Of a stretch of DNA of 64,000 bases, positions 8,781 to 17,391 are shown in pieces; positions within the stretch are counted from its first letter, which is position 1, and each line of letters begins with the position of its first letter. The translations under genes were made by a program, and so were the position numbers. This DNA is from UBA4416 sp040386075. GTDB taxonomy: Bacteria; Bacteroidota; Bacteroidia; B-17B0; Aurantibacillaceae. The notes beneath the pieces were generated by a model, which made no database searches, was not told where the DNA came from, and worked only from the letters and a program-made list of their open reading frames with translations. The stretch covers positions 186,001 through 250,000 of the forward strand of contig JAZKGE010000019.1 of the NCBI GenBank assembly GCA_040386075.1, given 5' to 3'.

Positions 8781-9209
8781 TTAAATGGATTTATTTACCT
8801 GTTGGTTCGTTACATAAACCTGTTGTTGTTTTTTTGGCCTTTGGATCATTAACATAATAAAGAAGTTAAAGAATAGTAATAATCCAAGTATTAAAGTAAA
8901 ACTTCCTAATTTAACTGCCAACTCTTCAATGGTTTGTTGTGTGGATGCCAGTTGATCGTATACGTAATGCCTGTTGTAATCATAATGACCATTATTTCTA
9001 ACGGTCATTTTCATGAACGAAAATCCAAGTGCAATTAAATAAAAACCGGTTTGTATCAAATTATTGGTAGAACCTGCCAGCGATTCATTATTACTGAATC
9101 TTTCCAGCAGAAACGCTTTGGTGTTTTTATGCAGGCTTTTGGCGATCCAGATACTTAAGGCAATGGTTGTAGGAATGTAAATGCTGTAAGCAACAATGTT
9201 GTAATTCAT
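8781..9209 (-). CDS. Small integral membrane protein (twin of the next gene upstream)
   Basis: 142 residues, unrecognised. Three or four hydrophobic segments are visible (about 5-22, 50-68, 100-122). The N-terminal half aligns with the 119-residue protein encoded just upstream: both have a first helix, then KSLHKNTKAFLLERF or KILHRNGKTFLFAEC, then a Ser/Thr-Asn-Asn motif before the second helix. The two genes therefore look like a tandem duplication. They lie in an operon with a GbsR-type regulator and an epimerase, so a membrane-stress or osmotic role is possible but not shown. Confidence 0.7.
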   Translation of the reverse strand: MNYNIVAYSIYIPTTIALSIWIAKSLHKNTKAFLLERFSNNESLAGSTNNLIQTGFYLIALGFSFMKMTVRNNGHYDYNRHYVYDQLASTQQTIEELAVKLGSFTLILGLLLFFNFFIMLMIQRPKKQQQVYVTNQQVNKSI

Positions 9210-9230
9210 GATTTCTGTTTTTTTAAAAGA

Positions 9231-9590
9231 TTAATACTGATTTAACTTTTTAGATAAAAAGAACGAGATTATTCTTGGCGCCAGAATAACGTTAACGATA
9301 TGCATAAAGCCTAAAGACAGAAAGATAATTCCCTGTGATCTGGCAATAAACTCAAGTAATTGACCTAAATTGGTAATAATGCTGGTGGAATTCAAAAAAT
9401 GAAAAGCAAAACCCGTGTTCACCAAACAATAACCCATGTATAAAAAATTATTGGCGCTGGTACTGAGTTGTTCATCCGGACATTCGGCAAACAAAAAGGT
9501 TTTACCATTGCGATGAAGTATTTTACCAACTATTAAAACGGTTATCAGGCTAAAACTTAAATAAATGATGTACGCGGCTATCTGATACAT
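9231..9590 (-). CDS. Small integral membrane protein (twin of the next gene downstream)
   Basis: 119 residues, unrecognised, with hydrophobic segments around 3-22, 47-66 and 85-105. It is related to the product of 8781-9209 through the LHRNGKTFLF and ANNFLYMGYCL stretches. It is the first structural gene after the GbsR-type regulator in the same minus-strand operon (68-base gap). No catalytic motif can be seen. Confidence 0.7.
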   Translation of the reverse strand: MYQIAAYIIYLSFSLITVLIVGKILHRNGKTFLFAECPDEQLSTSANNFLYMGYCLVNTGFAFHFLNSTSIITNLGQLLEFIARSQGIIFLSLGFMHIVNVILAPRIISFFLSKKLNQY

Positions 9591-9658
9591 GATATTGGAT
9601 TTAAAATTCCTAAGTTTCTAAACTTTCAATAATTATTGAAATATATAAGCAAATTTTT

Positions 9659-10165
9659 TTACTTGAAAAGCTTGAATAATGCACCAACCAAAGCATTCTC
9701 ATCTAACTTCACGGCGCGTTCCAAAGCAAAATCTGCTTTATCTACTACGCTTTCTATATTGGTTACAGCATCCACTAAAGCTTTATGTTTTTTGTCGGTT
9801 TTATTACCTTCTACTTTTTTAAGTTCTTCTAAAAGACTTAGTATAGGCTCAATTTCACGCTTTCTACGCTCTTTGATGATCTGCTTGGCAACTTTCCAAA
9901 TGTCTTTTTCGGCTCTGAAAAACTCTTTACGTTCGCCGGCTCTTAGTTCTTTGTAAACCAAACCCCAATCTATTAGGTCGCGTATGGTCATATTAGCATT
10001 ACCGCGTGATATTTTAAGATCTTCCATGATCTCTTCGGCGCTTAACACTTCCGGACTTATCAATAACAAAGCATGAACCTGTGCCATGGTGCGACTAATG
10101 CCCCAGCTGCTGCCCAGTGTACCCCAAGCCTGAATGAATTTATCTTTTCCTTCGTTATATTTCAT
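9659..10165 (-). CDS. GbsR/MarR-family transcriptional regulator
   Basis: 168 residues from the ATG at 10165. A longer frame begins with a TTG at 10183 that lies inside the -7 box of a textbook promoter and is rejected. The winged-helix part is clear: GISRTMAQVHALLLISPEVLSA, then EIMEDLKISRGNANMTIRDL and a charged wing, as in the GbsR group of MarR-like repressors, followed by a basic and acidic helical C-terminus. GbsR of Bacillus represses glycine-betaine synthesis in response to choline; members in Bacteroidota usually control a neighbouring operon of unknown purpose. It heads the operon reaching to 7864. Confidence 0.85.
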   Translation of the reverse strand: MKYNEGKDKFIQAWGTLGSSWGISRTMAQVHALLLISPEVLSAEEIMEDLKISRGNANMTIRDLIDWGLVYKELRAGERKEFFRAEKDIWKVAKQIIKERRKREIEPILSLLEELKKVEGNKTDKKHKALVDAVTNIESVVDKADFALERAVKLDENALVGALFKLFK

Positions 10166-10180
10166 GATCGAAATCCTGTA

Positions 10181-10211
10181 CAAATGTAAAGTATGTTTTT
10201 AAACTTTCAAA
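10181..10211 (-). promoter_or_regulatory. Promoter of the GbsR operon (TTTG-N19-TACATTTG)
   Basis: -33 TTTG at 10208-10211 and -7 TACATTTG at 10181-10188 on the minus strand, 19 bases apart. The position fixes the start of the regulator at the ATG at 10165, since the in-frame TTG at 10183 overlaps the box. Confidence 0.8.
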
Positions 10212-10292
10212 ATAAAATGAAAGTTATTTTTAATTTTTATTAAGAATCTTCCCGATCTATATATATGTAGCTTTTCCAAAAAATCCCTTTCT

Positions 10293-11924
10293 TTGTATAA
10301 AAAATTGCAAAAGTTACTCCTATATATATGTATCGTTTTATTGTGTACACAATGTGCCCAGATAACTCCGTTAACCGGAGGTAAAAAAGACGATACTCCG
10401 CCTAAGGCATTATCTTATAAACCTGAGAACGCATCTTTGAATTTTAGTACAAAGGTTATTGAGGTACAATTTGATGAATATATCGTATTAAAGGATGTTA
10501 ACAATCAATTTATCATTACACCTCAAACAAAAGAAATGCCTGAGATAGAAGCTTCAGGTAAAAAACTGAGGATCGTGTTCAATGAAACACTTTTACCAAA
10601 TACAACCTATAAACTGGCTTTTGGAAATGCCATTACCGATCTGAATGAATCTAATGCATTACAAAATTTCGAATACATATTTAGTACTGGCTCTACCATC
10701 GATAGTTTAAAATTATCGGGGCAAATCTTTTCCGCCATTGATAAAAAACCGGTAAGCCAGGTTTTGGTTGGATTGTATAGTGCAGATGCAAATGATAGTA
10801 TCATATACAAGGAGAAACCTCTATACATAAGCAAAACTATTGAAGGAGGAAGTTTTAGTTTTAATTATTTACCCGATTCTAAGTTTAAGGTTGTAGGTAT
10901 CCGAGATCAGAATAAGAATTTATTATACGATGGCTCCGAAGAACAGGTGGCTTTTGCCAATAACCCGGTTAGCGCAAAAGACTCCGGTAATATTTCTTTA
11001 TTATTATTCAAAGAGATACCTGTTAAAAGCTTCGTTAAAAAATCATTTCAGTCTGAGGCCGGCAAAGCATATATCATCTTTAATAAACCACAAATTGATA
11101 TATCTACAGTTCGTGCCCAAGGATTGGTTCATTATATGCAAAACATATCAAAAGACACATTGGTATTATATTATGCCGATAAGTTTGACACACTTCAGGC
11201 TTTTGTTGATCATGGATCTGGAAGAACGGATACTGTTCTCATTAAATTGCCTTCTCAAAACACATTGAAAAAACAAAATACTTCACTTAAGTATACCATG
11301 CAGGTTAATATGACCACTGTTTTGCCTTTTTATATGTTACCGTCATTTGAATTGAACTATCCTGTGGATGGAGAAAGTATACTAGAGAGCAAAATAATTC
11401 TTATTGAAAAAGCAGATACCATATTAAGACAACTGCCTTTTACCATTATAGCAGATAGCGGATCGATCACTTCATTTATAGTTAAAGCCGACATTAAGCC
11501 TGAAACAAGTTACACATTAACTATATTGAAAGATGCACTAAACTTTAGATCTCAAAGAAGCAATGACTCGATCACCTATAAGTTCAAAACAACGAGCGTA
11601 GATGATTATGCGCAGTTAAATATGAAATTATTACTCCCTGAGAAAGAAAATTACCTCATTCAACTCCTAAATGATAAAGAGCAGATAGTGGATGAAAGAG
11701 TAGTAGAACTATCATTAACCTCCACTTCTGAGAAAATTATAGCCTATAAAAATTTAATTCCCGGAAATTATTTTATGAAAGTAGTTGAAGATGCCAACAA
11801 AAATGGGCTTTTCGATATGGGCGATTATTTTTTACACAAGCAACCCGAAGTGATTTTCGTAAATCAATTACCGATAAAATTATTAGCCGGATGGGAAATT
11901 GAAAACGAATGGATCGTAAAATGA
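10293..11924 (+). CDS. Lipoprotein with bacterial Ig-like (SbsA/Big_5) domain
   Basis: 543 residues. The N-terminus is a lipoprotein signal (LLLYICIVLLCTQ followed by Cys, about residue 21) and then TPLTGGKKDDTPPKAL, a start typical of the Ig-like (SbsA-type) lipoproteins of Bacteroidota. The first domain (about 35-132) has the PENASLNF and VQFDEYI strands of Big_5; the remainder is beta-rich and unassigned. No ATG is in frame near the 5' end; a TTG at 10293 is the best start. It should be an outer-membrane or periplasmic surface lipoprotein. It diverges from the GbsR operon. Confidence 0.78.
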   Translation: MYKKLQKLLLYICIVLLCTQCAQITPLTGGKKDDTPPKALSYKPENASLNFSTKVIEVQFDEYIVLKDVNNQFIITPQTKEMPEIEASGKKLRIVFNETLLPNTTYKLAFGNAITDLNESNALQNFEYIFSTGSTIDSLKLSGQIFSAIDKKPVSQVLVGLYSADANDSIIYKEKPLYISKTIEGGSFSFNYLPDSKFKVVGIRDQNKNLLYDGSEEQVAFANNPVSAKDSGNISLLLFKEIPVKSFVKKSFQSEAGKAYIIFNKPQIDISTVRAQGLVHYMQNISKDTLVLYYADKFDTLQAFVDHGSGRTDTVLIKLPSQNTLKKQNTSLKYTMQVNMTTVLPFYMLPSFELNYPVDGESILESKIILIEKADTILRQLPFTIIADSGSITSFIVKADIKPETSYTLTILKDALNFRSQRSNDSITYKFKTTSVDDYAQLNMKLLLPEKENYLIQLLNDKEQIVDERVVELSLTSTSEKIIAYKNLIPGNYFMKVVEDANKNGLFDMGDYFLHKQPEVIFVNQLPIKLLAGWEIENEWIVK

Positions 11925-12254
11925 TCACTTAGCCATCTTTTCTCAAAAATATTTTAATTTTTTTTTACGCTCAGTTTAATTGATTTTTTGTCTTTGATCT
12001 GTGAAAAAAATGTCCAATAATTTTTTCGATCACAAATGCGATCACTGTAAACACCTTTAAAATTAGTGCTTTCAAGGCATTCGTTTTTTTTATAGTTGCT
12101 TTGAATTTTCATATTGTTATTTTCGAATGAACTATTGAAAAACGGTATTAACAATTTCAACAATTTTATGTTAATAAAATAACTGCTTGTAAATTAGTTA
12201 GCGTTAATAATTTTATTTACTTCGTAGTAACAAAAATCTTAAAAAACAAAAACC
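11925..12254. other. Gene-poor A/T-rich stretch before the histone-like gene
   Basis: 330 bases of very A/T-rich sequence. A 69-codon frame on the minus strand (11954-12163) has no recognisable features or start context, and I do not call it. The segment presumably holds the promoter of the gene at 12255, although no clear TAnnTTTG box is seen. Confidence 0.5.
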
Positions 12255-12422
12255 ATGGCAACAACTAAAAAAGCAGCACCTAAGAAAGCTGCAAAAAAAG
12301 CAGCTCCAAAAAAAGCAGCTAAAAAAGCAGTAAAAAAAGCAGCTCCAAAAAAAGCAGCTAAAAAAGCGGTAAAAAAAGCAGCTCCAAAAAAAGCAGCTAA
12401 AAAAGCAGCTAAGAAGAAGTAA
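12255..12422 (+). CDS. Lys/Ala/Pro-rich histone H1-like DNA-binding protein (55 residues)
   Basis: A 55-residue frame starting MATTKKAAPKKAA, consisting almost wholly of Lys, Ala, Pro and a few Val. It is built from a 13-residue unit (AAPKKAAKKAVKK), encoded by near-identical 39-base tandem repeats: two full copies flanked by shorter ones. This composition matches histone H1-like/Hc1-like C-terminal tails that bind and compact DNA. It has no folded domain, so the role is inferred from composition only. It is followed at once by a strong terminator, which supports a real, separately transcribed gene. Its repeated codons make the opposite strand look open as a long Phe/Ala frame, which is a shadow. 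Confidence 0.8.
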   Translation: MATTKKAAPKKAAKKAAPKKAAKKAVKKAAPKKAAKKAVKKAAPKKAAKKAAKKK

Positions 12423-12427
12423 TAAAA

Positions 12428-12450
12428 GCCCCGCATTAGCGGGGTTTTTT
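12428..12450 (+). terminator. Terminator of the histone-like gene
   Basis: Stem GCCCCGC/GCGGGGT around the loop ATTA, followed by six T, 6 bases after the stop codon. Confidence 0.9.
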
Positions 12451-12491
12451 GTTTAAAGTCTTTTCTACTTAAATTTAAAGACTCGCTCACA

Positions 12492-12528
12492 ATAAATGCC
12501 ACTACCAAAATAGTGGCATTTATATTTT
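12492..12528. terminator. Second hairpin, perfect 13-bp stem
   Basis: Arms 12492-12504 and 12511-12523 pair perfectly around CCAAAA and are followed by a T run. It may be a back-up terminator or insulate the lipoprotein gene at 12632. Confidence 0.65.
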
Positions 12529-12631
12529 TGTAACACACCTGTTTGCAGTATATTTGTTTAACCATAGAACATGAATAACATTTAAAGTTCGGTTATGGTA
12601 TAAAGAATTTTTAAAAACTTAAAACACTACA

Positions 12632-13156
12632 ATGAAAAAACTAGTTACACTTTTATCGGCTTTCACCTTATCGTTAGCAATTATATCTTGCGGCGGAAAA
12701 GAATCAAAGGAAAATATTGAAGCGCCTGCCGGAATGGTTGCTTTGGATCTAAGTAAATTTGGAAAGCAATTCTCAGTGTTTGTTCCAGACACTACAGCCG
12801 CTAAACTTGAAATTGTTGAACAAAGCTGGGGAGCATTGGAAATTAAAGTTGGAAAAGGGTTTCACATGTCCATTTCAGAAGATCCGGGTGATATCGAATT
12901 GCAAAAAAGCGATATTAAATCAAATGACGTAAATATTTTCAAATCATTTGTTATCGAAGAGCCATTAACTATTATGTGGGAAAGTGAGATCACAAAACCT
13001 GAGTATCATTTCTATTCTATCCAAAAAGTGGGTAACAATACTTATGTATTTCAGGATGTAGTTTCTGCTGATGGAGAACCTTTTGGTAAAGAAGCTATTC
13101 AAAAAATGGTAGATTCAGCTAAAAAGATCATTGAAAAACAAAAACCAGACGCTTAA
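12632..13156 (+). CDS. Hypothetical lipoprotein
   Basis: 174 residues. Signal peptide with a lipobox (LAIISC, Cys at about 20), followed by GGKESKENIE. The mature part is acidic and mixed alpha/beta with no motif I recognise. It should be exported and lipid-anchored. It is a single gene, with terminators upstream and a separate secreted-protein gene downstream. Confidence 0.7.
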   Translation: MKKLVTLLSAFTLSLAIISCGGKESKENIEAPAGMVALDLSKFGKQFSVFVPDTTAAKLEIVEQSWGALEIKVGKGFHMSISEDPGDIELQKSDIKSNDVNIFKSFVIEEPLTIMWESEITKPEYHFYSIQKVGNNTYVFQDVVSADGEPFGKEAIQKMVDSAKKIIEKQKPDA

Positions 13157-13237
13157 TCCTCGTCCATAAACTCAAATATGGTAAAGTCTGCATTAAATCA
13201 TGCAGGCTTTATTTTTTTTATAACCGATTTATTAGAT

Positions 13238-15886
13238 ATGACAAAACTTATAGCACTTTTATCACTGGTTTTATTCGTTAATATTTCCTATTCTCAAAAT
13301 TTTTCTTGGGTAACAAGTATCGGCGGGAAAAAGTATGAGTCTTACTCCAAAACAACAGCAGACGCTATGGGAAATGTATTTGTGGCAGGATCATTTCAGG
13401 ACACAGTCAGTTTTAATACAACAAGTGCTGGCACTTTAACTTTTATTGGTAAATCATCAGATATTTATTTATCTAAATTCGATCATACCGGCGCTTGTGT
13501 TTGGGCAAAACATATAAAAGGCAAAGGGGCTGAAAGAGTTGGATCAGTAACACTCGATTCACTTGGTAATGTATATCTCGGAGGAATATTTGATGACACA
13601 ACAGATTTTGACCCAGGTATAGGTATCGTAAACTTATATAGTAAAGGAACAAATGATGGTTTTATTGCAAAGTTCGACATTGCTGGTAATTTAATTTGGG
13701 TAAAGCAGATTGGAGGAACTATGAGGGATGATGTTAATGAGATCACATTAGATAAAGAAGGTAACGTATATGCTACAGGCTTATTTCAGGGTACTTGTGA
13801 TTTTGATCCATCTGCAATACAGGTATATAATTTAACATCACCTTCTTCAACCTGGGATGGTTTTATATTAAAACTGGACCCAAATGGCATTTTTATATGG
13901 GCCAAAAAATTTGGTACTGCTTCAAATGATTATGGTCAAGCGCTGGCCATTGATAAAACCAAAAACATTATTATTGTGGGAGAGTATCAAGGAGGATGGC
14001 GTATTATCCTGAAGCTTGATTCGGTTGGAAATCAAATATGGTTAAAGCAAACACTTAACGGAACAGGTTATTCAGTTAAAGTGGATCAAAATAATAATGT
14101 CTATACTGCGGGATACTATGGAAGTTCAATAGGCTTTATCAATAAAATAGATACTGCAGGAAATATTTTATGGACTAAATATATGGGCGGCGGTTCCGGA
14201 AGTGTTACCTGTTGGGAAGTGGAAACAGATTTATTAAGCAACGTATATGTTTGCGGCCATTTTACAGGCTCTGTTGATATGGATCCAGGCATAGGAGTTT
14301 TTAATTTAATACAAACAAGCACCAGTAATGGCTTTGCAGCAAAATATGATCCTTATGGTAATTTTATTTGGGCAAAACAACTTAATGGATCTGGTTGGAA
14401 CGCACAAAGTGCGATGTATGGGATAAAAGTAAACAGTAACAATGATGTTTTTTTAACCGGGAAGTATGAGTATACAGTAGATTTTGATCCATCAGCTGCT
14501 ATCCATCAATTGAACTCAGCCGGTTATACAGATGCGTTTATTTTGAAATTAACTCAGGATTCCTGTTCAAATCTTACAATAGTTTTAGATAGTGTAAGTA
14601 GTATTACCTGTACTTTCCCTCAGGGATATGCTTATTCACATGCAATCAATGGAGTGGCTCCATATAATTATAATTGGAGTACAACTCCCGCCATTACCAA
14701 TTCAACAGCTTCTTTTTCATCTTCCGGAATATACACTCTGTCGGTAAGTGATTCTAAGACCTGTCAAACATCTACGGCAATACTTGTTAATGGGTTTGGG
14801 ATCCAATCTGCATTTGATCTGTCTGCTAATCTCATTTCTAATCCTTTCAGACCGGGGGTTTATTCTACTTTTCATCTCGATGCCCTCAATAATGGATGTA
14901 CAGCAGTGTCAGGTCAGATAAAATTAATTTTAGATTCAGCTTTGACTTTTAATAATTCAACACTACCCCCTAATGTTGTTTCCGGAGACACGTTGGTATG
15001 GAATTTTAGTAACCTGAATTATGATGCTCCTCATATTCTTTCATATATTTCAGTAACAACGTCAACCTTGGCAGCTATTGGCAACAACATTCATTTAAAA
15101 ACAATAATAACACCAATAACAGGTGACTTTGATACATTAAACAATATAAAGGATTATTATTTTCCGATAGTAAATTCTTACGACCCTAATGACAAGAAAG
15201 TATATCCATCTGGAGTGTGTCCTGAAAAGTATGTTTTAAATGACAAACCTTTAACTTATACAATAAGATTTCAAAATACAGGAACTGCTTCTGCTATAAA
15301 TATTTTAGTAACGGATTCCCTCGATTCAGACTTAGACATAAATTCTCTTAAAATATTAAGTGCAAGTCACTACATGTTTACAGAAATTGCAGCCGGAAAT
15401 GTATTGAAATTTCATTTTAAAAATATATATCTACCTGATTCATCCTATAATGAACAGTTGAGTCATGGATATTTAATTTATGAAATCCAGCCGAAGCCTA
15501 ATTTGCCGGCGCTAACAAAAATCATAAACGGCGCTAATATTTATTTTGATTATAACATTCCAGTAATTACAAATAGAACCATGAATACCGTGATTAATAC
15601 CATGCCTGTTGTATGTGGCAGTACGTCGATGCAGGAATTTCAAAATATGGGACTAATTAAGTTATATCCTAACCCTAGTTCAGGCCTGGCGTTTATAGAA
15701 TTTGAAAATGAACAACAACATGTAAATGTTGAAATTTTCAACACTTTTGGACAGATTATTTACCAATCAAGCCAAAAGAATATTTTGCGTTTACCACTGA
15801 TTTTAGATAAAGCAAATGGAATTTATTTTGCAAAAATCATGGATGAAATGGATCGTCAGTATATTTTAAAGATAATTATTGAATAA
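13238..15886 (+). CDS. T9SS-secreted beta-propeller (SBBP repeat) protein
   Basis: The frame opens at 13178, but the ATG at 13238 is preferred because it begins a normal signal peptide (MTKLIALLSLVLFVNISYSQ), giving 882 residues. The first half holds SBBP-type propeller repeats, each with a G-N-V/I-Y/F strand and a recurring D-F-D-P-G/S loop (for example DFDPGIG, DFDPSAI, DMDPGIG). A PKD/SprB-like stretch with CTFPQGYAYSHAING follows, then a DUF11-like domain (YTIRFQNTGTA) and a C-terminal type A T9SS sorting domain (LIKLYPNPSSG ... ANGIYFAKI). The product should be exported across the outer membrane and attached or released; an adhesin-like or structural role is an inference. Confidence 0.88.
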   Translation: MTKLIALLSLVLFVNISYSQNFSWVTSIGGKKYESYSKTTADAMGNVFVAGSFQDTVSFNTTSAGTLTFIGKSSDIYLSKFDHTGACVWAKHIKGKGAERVGSVTLDSLGNVYLGGIFDDTTDFDPGIGIVNLYSKGTNDGFIAKFDIAGNLIWVKQIGGTMRDDVNEITLDKEGNVYATGLFQGTCDFDPSAIQVYNLTSPSSTWDGFILKLDPNGIFIWAKKFGTASNDYGQALAIDKTKNIIIVGEYQGGWRIILKLDSVGNQIWLKQTLNGTGYSVKVDQNNNVYTAGYYGSSIGFINKIDTAGNILWTKYMGGGSGSVTCWEVETDLLSNVYVCGHFTGSVDMDPGIGVFNLIQTSTSNGFAAKYDPYGNFIWAKQLNGSGWNAQSAMYGIKVNSNNDVFLTGKYEYTVDFDPSAAIHQLNSAGYTDAFILKLTQDSCSNLTIVLDSVSSITCTFPQGYAYSHAINGVAPYNYNWSTTPAITNSTASFSSSGIYTLSVSDSKTCQTSTAILVNGFGIQSAFDLSANLISNPFRPGVYSTFHLDALNNGCTAVSGQIKLILDSALTFNNSTLPPNVVSGDTLVWNFSNLNYDAPHILSYISVTTSTLAAIGNNIHLKTIITPITGDFDTLNNIKDYYFPIVNSYDPNDKKVYPSGVCPEKYVLNDKPLTYTIRFQNTGTASAINILVTDSLDSDLDINSLKILSASHYMFTEIAAGNVLKFHFKNIYLPDSSYNEQLSHGYLIYEIQPKPNLPALTKIINGANIYFDYNIPVITNRTMNTVINTMPVVCGSTSMQEFQNMGLIKLYPNPSSGLAFIEFENEQQHVNVEIFNTFGQIIYQSSQKNILRLPLILDKANGIYFAKIMDEMDRQYILKIIIE

Positions 15887-15920
15887 AAAACCCTGACCGT
15901 AATTATGGTCAGGGTTTTTT
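15885..15920. terminator. Bidirectional terminator between convergent genes
   Basis: Perfect 14-bp stem (15885-15898 with 15907-15920) with AAAAAA and TTTTTT ends, starting inside the stop codon of the propeller gene. Confidence 0.9.
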
Positions 15921-15937
15921 GTTTTTATAGATCGGTC

Positions 15938-16747
15938 TTATCTGAATTTAAAGGATACCGGAATATTGTATCTTACTTTTACAGCATGACCTGCATTTTT
16001 GCCGGCTTTTTTCCAACGGGGCATTTTACTGATCACTCGTATCACCTCTTCATCACATCCATGTCCAATGCCACGTAATACTTTTGCACCTTCAACATTT
16101 CCTGTTTCATTTACTACAAACGATACATATACCACACCTTCAATTCCTATCTCTCTGGCTACAGAAGGATAGATCACATTTTGTCCAACATAACGCATCA
16201 GGCCGGCAGTTCCACCTTCAAACTCGGGCATTTCATCAGCTACAACAACAATTTCTGAAGGTTCAACTTCTGGAGTTGCTGCAATTGAAATTGTAGTTAC
16301 TGTTGATGTTTCGGTTCCTGTTGCAGATACACCGGTTGCTGTTGCCGACCCTGTTCCGCTAATTGGATTTTCTAAATTCACAGGTGTTGTGGTTAGCGGT
16401 TCTTCATCAGTAATTGTAGTTCCAATGGTTCCCGCAGGTGCTACAGCAGCAGCCGAATTTTGAACCGGTTCGCTGGGTGGAGTTATATCAACTTTCGTTA
16501 CATATAATTCCGGATCAATTGCCGGATCATCGAAAAGTGTTATTTTTTCTATTTCAGATGCTCCATCCATTTTGTTGTATACATATACAGACCCAAATAA
16601 TAGAATGACCATACTACTTAAACACATCAGTGATTTAAATAATGAGTCGTTATAACTTTGTCTGATAGCATAAGCACCGTAACTTTTGTTCCTGTTCTCA
16701 AAAATTACTTCATTTAATTTGCTGGTATTGTTTCCTAAGATATTCAT
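15938..16747 (-). CDS. TonB-like energy transducer
   Basis: 269 residues. A cytosolic N-terminus with the Bacteroidota signature FENRNKSYGAYAIRQSY, one membrane helix (about 38-56), a Pro/Thr/Ala-rich periplasmic linker with VTKVDITPPSEP, and a C-terminal TonB domain (about 180-269: EFEGGTAGLMRYVGQNVIYP, GVVYVSFVVNETG, PVSFKFR). It should couple the proton gradient, via ExbBD, to outer-membrane TonB-dependent receptors. ExbBD and a receptor are not in the window. Confidence 0.9.
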   Translation of the reverse strand: MNILGNNTSKLNEVIFENRNKSYGAYAIRQSYNDSLFKSLMCLSSMVILLFGSVYVYNKMDGASEIEKITLFDDPAIDPELYVTKVDITPPSEPVQNSAAAVAPAGTIGTTITDEEPLTTTPVNLENPISGTGSATATGVSATGTETSTVTTISIAATPEVEPSEIVVVADEMPEFEGGTAGLMRYVGQNVIYPSVAREIGIEGVVYVSFVVNETGNVEGAKVLRGIGHGCDEEVIRVISKMPRWKKAGKNAGHAVKVRYNIPVSFKFR

Positions 16748-16847
16748 AATTGTATTTTTTAAGGTTTATACTTTTTTGCTTTCAAACTTTTCTTTTTCGC
16801 GATTAAGATTGTTTGCTGATGTAAAAGTATACCGACTTAAAACAGAA

Positions 16848-16872
16848 AACCACATCCTTTTAAGATGTGGTT
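16848..16872 (-). terminator. Terminator of the 143-residue lipoprotein gene
   Basis: 9-bp stem AACCACATC/GATGTGGTT around a 7-base loop. On the minus strand it is followed by TTCTGTTTT, downstream of the gene at 16917-17348. Confidence 0.7.
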
Positions 16873-16916
16873 ACTATGAGTTGGTAAGTGGTAGGTTTTA
16901 ACCTAAAATTGGAGAT

Positions 16917-17348
16917 TTATTTTGTATAAGTTGCTGTACAACTATCAGGACTTGAACTAATAGTTGTTGTATACGTCATAACTATACTATTATTAGCACT
17001 GTTCATAGTTCCTGAACCTTTGGTAAATCCAATGGGATTAGGTGATCCTATTGTTTGATAGGGTATTGTAAGTATGTTATTGCTAACAGAAGCTCTGGCC
17101 GAAACAGATAGCCCCGAGAAATTATTCAGAATGATCTCATTGGAATTCGTGGTTGATTTAGTAACATTTACAGTATGTGTATTGGTACCTGCTACGGCAC
17201 TATTTTCACTTACATTCCAATAGGCAACATATTTATCTCTCGCATCTACAGATGGTGTAGGAGCGTTGGGGTCATCTGTTTTATCAGGAGCACAGGAAGT
17301 GATCATAGATCCCATTAATATAACTGAGGCATACACTAATTTTTTCAT
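16917..17348 (-). CDS. Hypothetical lipoprotein
   Basis: 143 residues. The signal MKKLVYASVILMGSMITSC has a lipobox Cys at 19, followed by an Asp/Pro/Thr-rich linker and a small beta-rich Ser/Thr/Asn-rich domain of no known family. A lipid-anchored periplasmic or surface protein is expected. A hairpin terminator lies about 45 bases after the stop. Confidence 0.7.
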   Translation of the reverse strand: MKKLVYASVILMGSMITSCAPDKTDDPNAPTPSVDARDKYVAYWNVSENSAVAGTNTHTVNVTKSTTNSNEIILNNFSGLSVSARASVSNNILTIPYQTIGSPNPIGFTKGSGTMNSANNSIVMTYTTTISSSPDSCTATYTK

Positions 17349-17391
17349 GATAATTTTTTTGATATTTAAAATTAAACAAAAACCATTCCTT

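Noticed and set aside
10166..10183. Longer N-terminus of the GbsR-type regulator
   Set aside because: The TTG is part of the TACATTTG promoter box.
11954..12163. 69-codon minus-strand frame
   Set aside because: A/T-rich stretch, no recognisable motif, no promoter; not better than chance.
12239..12565. 108-codon minus-strand Phe/Ala-rich frame
   Set aside because: Shadow of the Lys/Ala repeats of the histone-like gene on the other strand.
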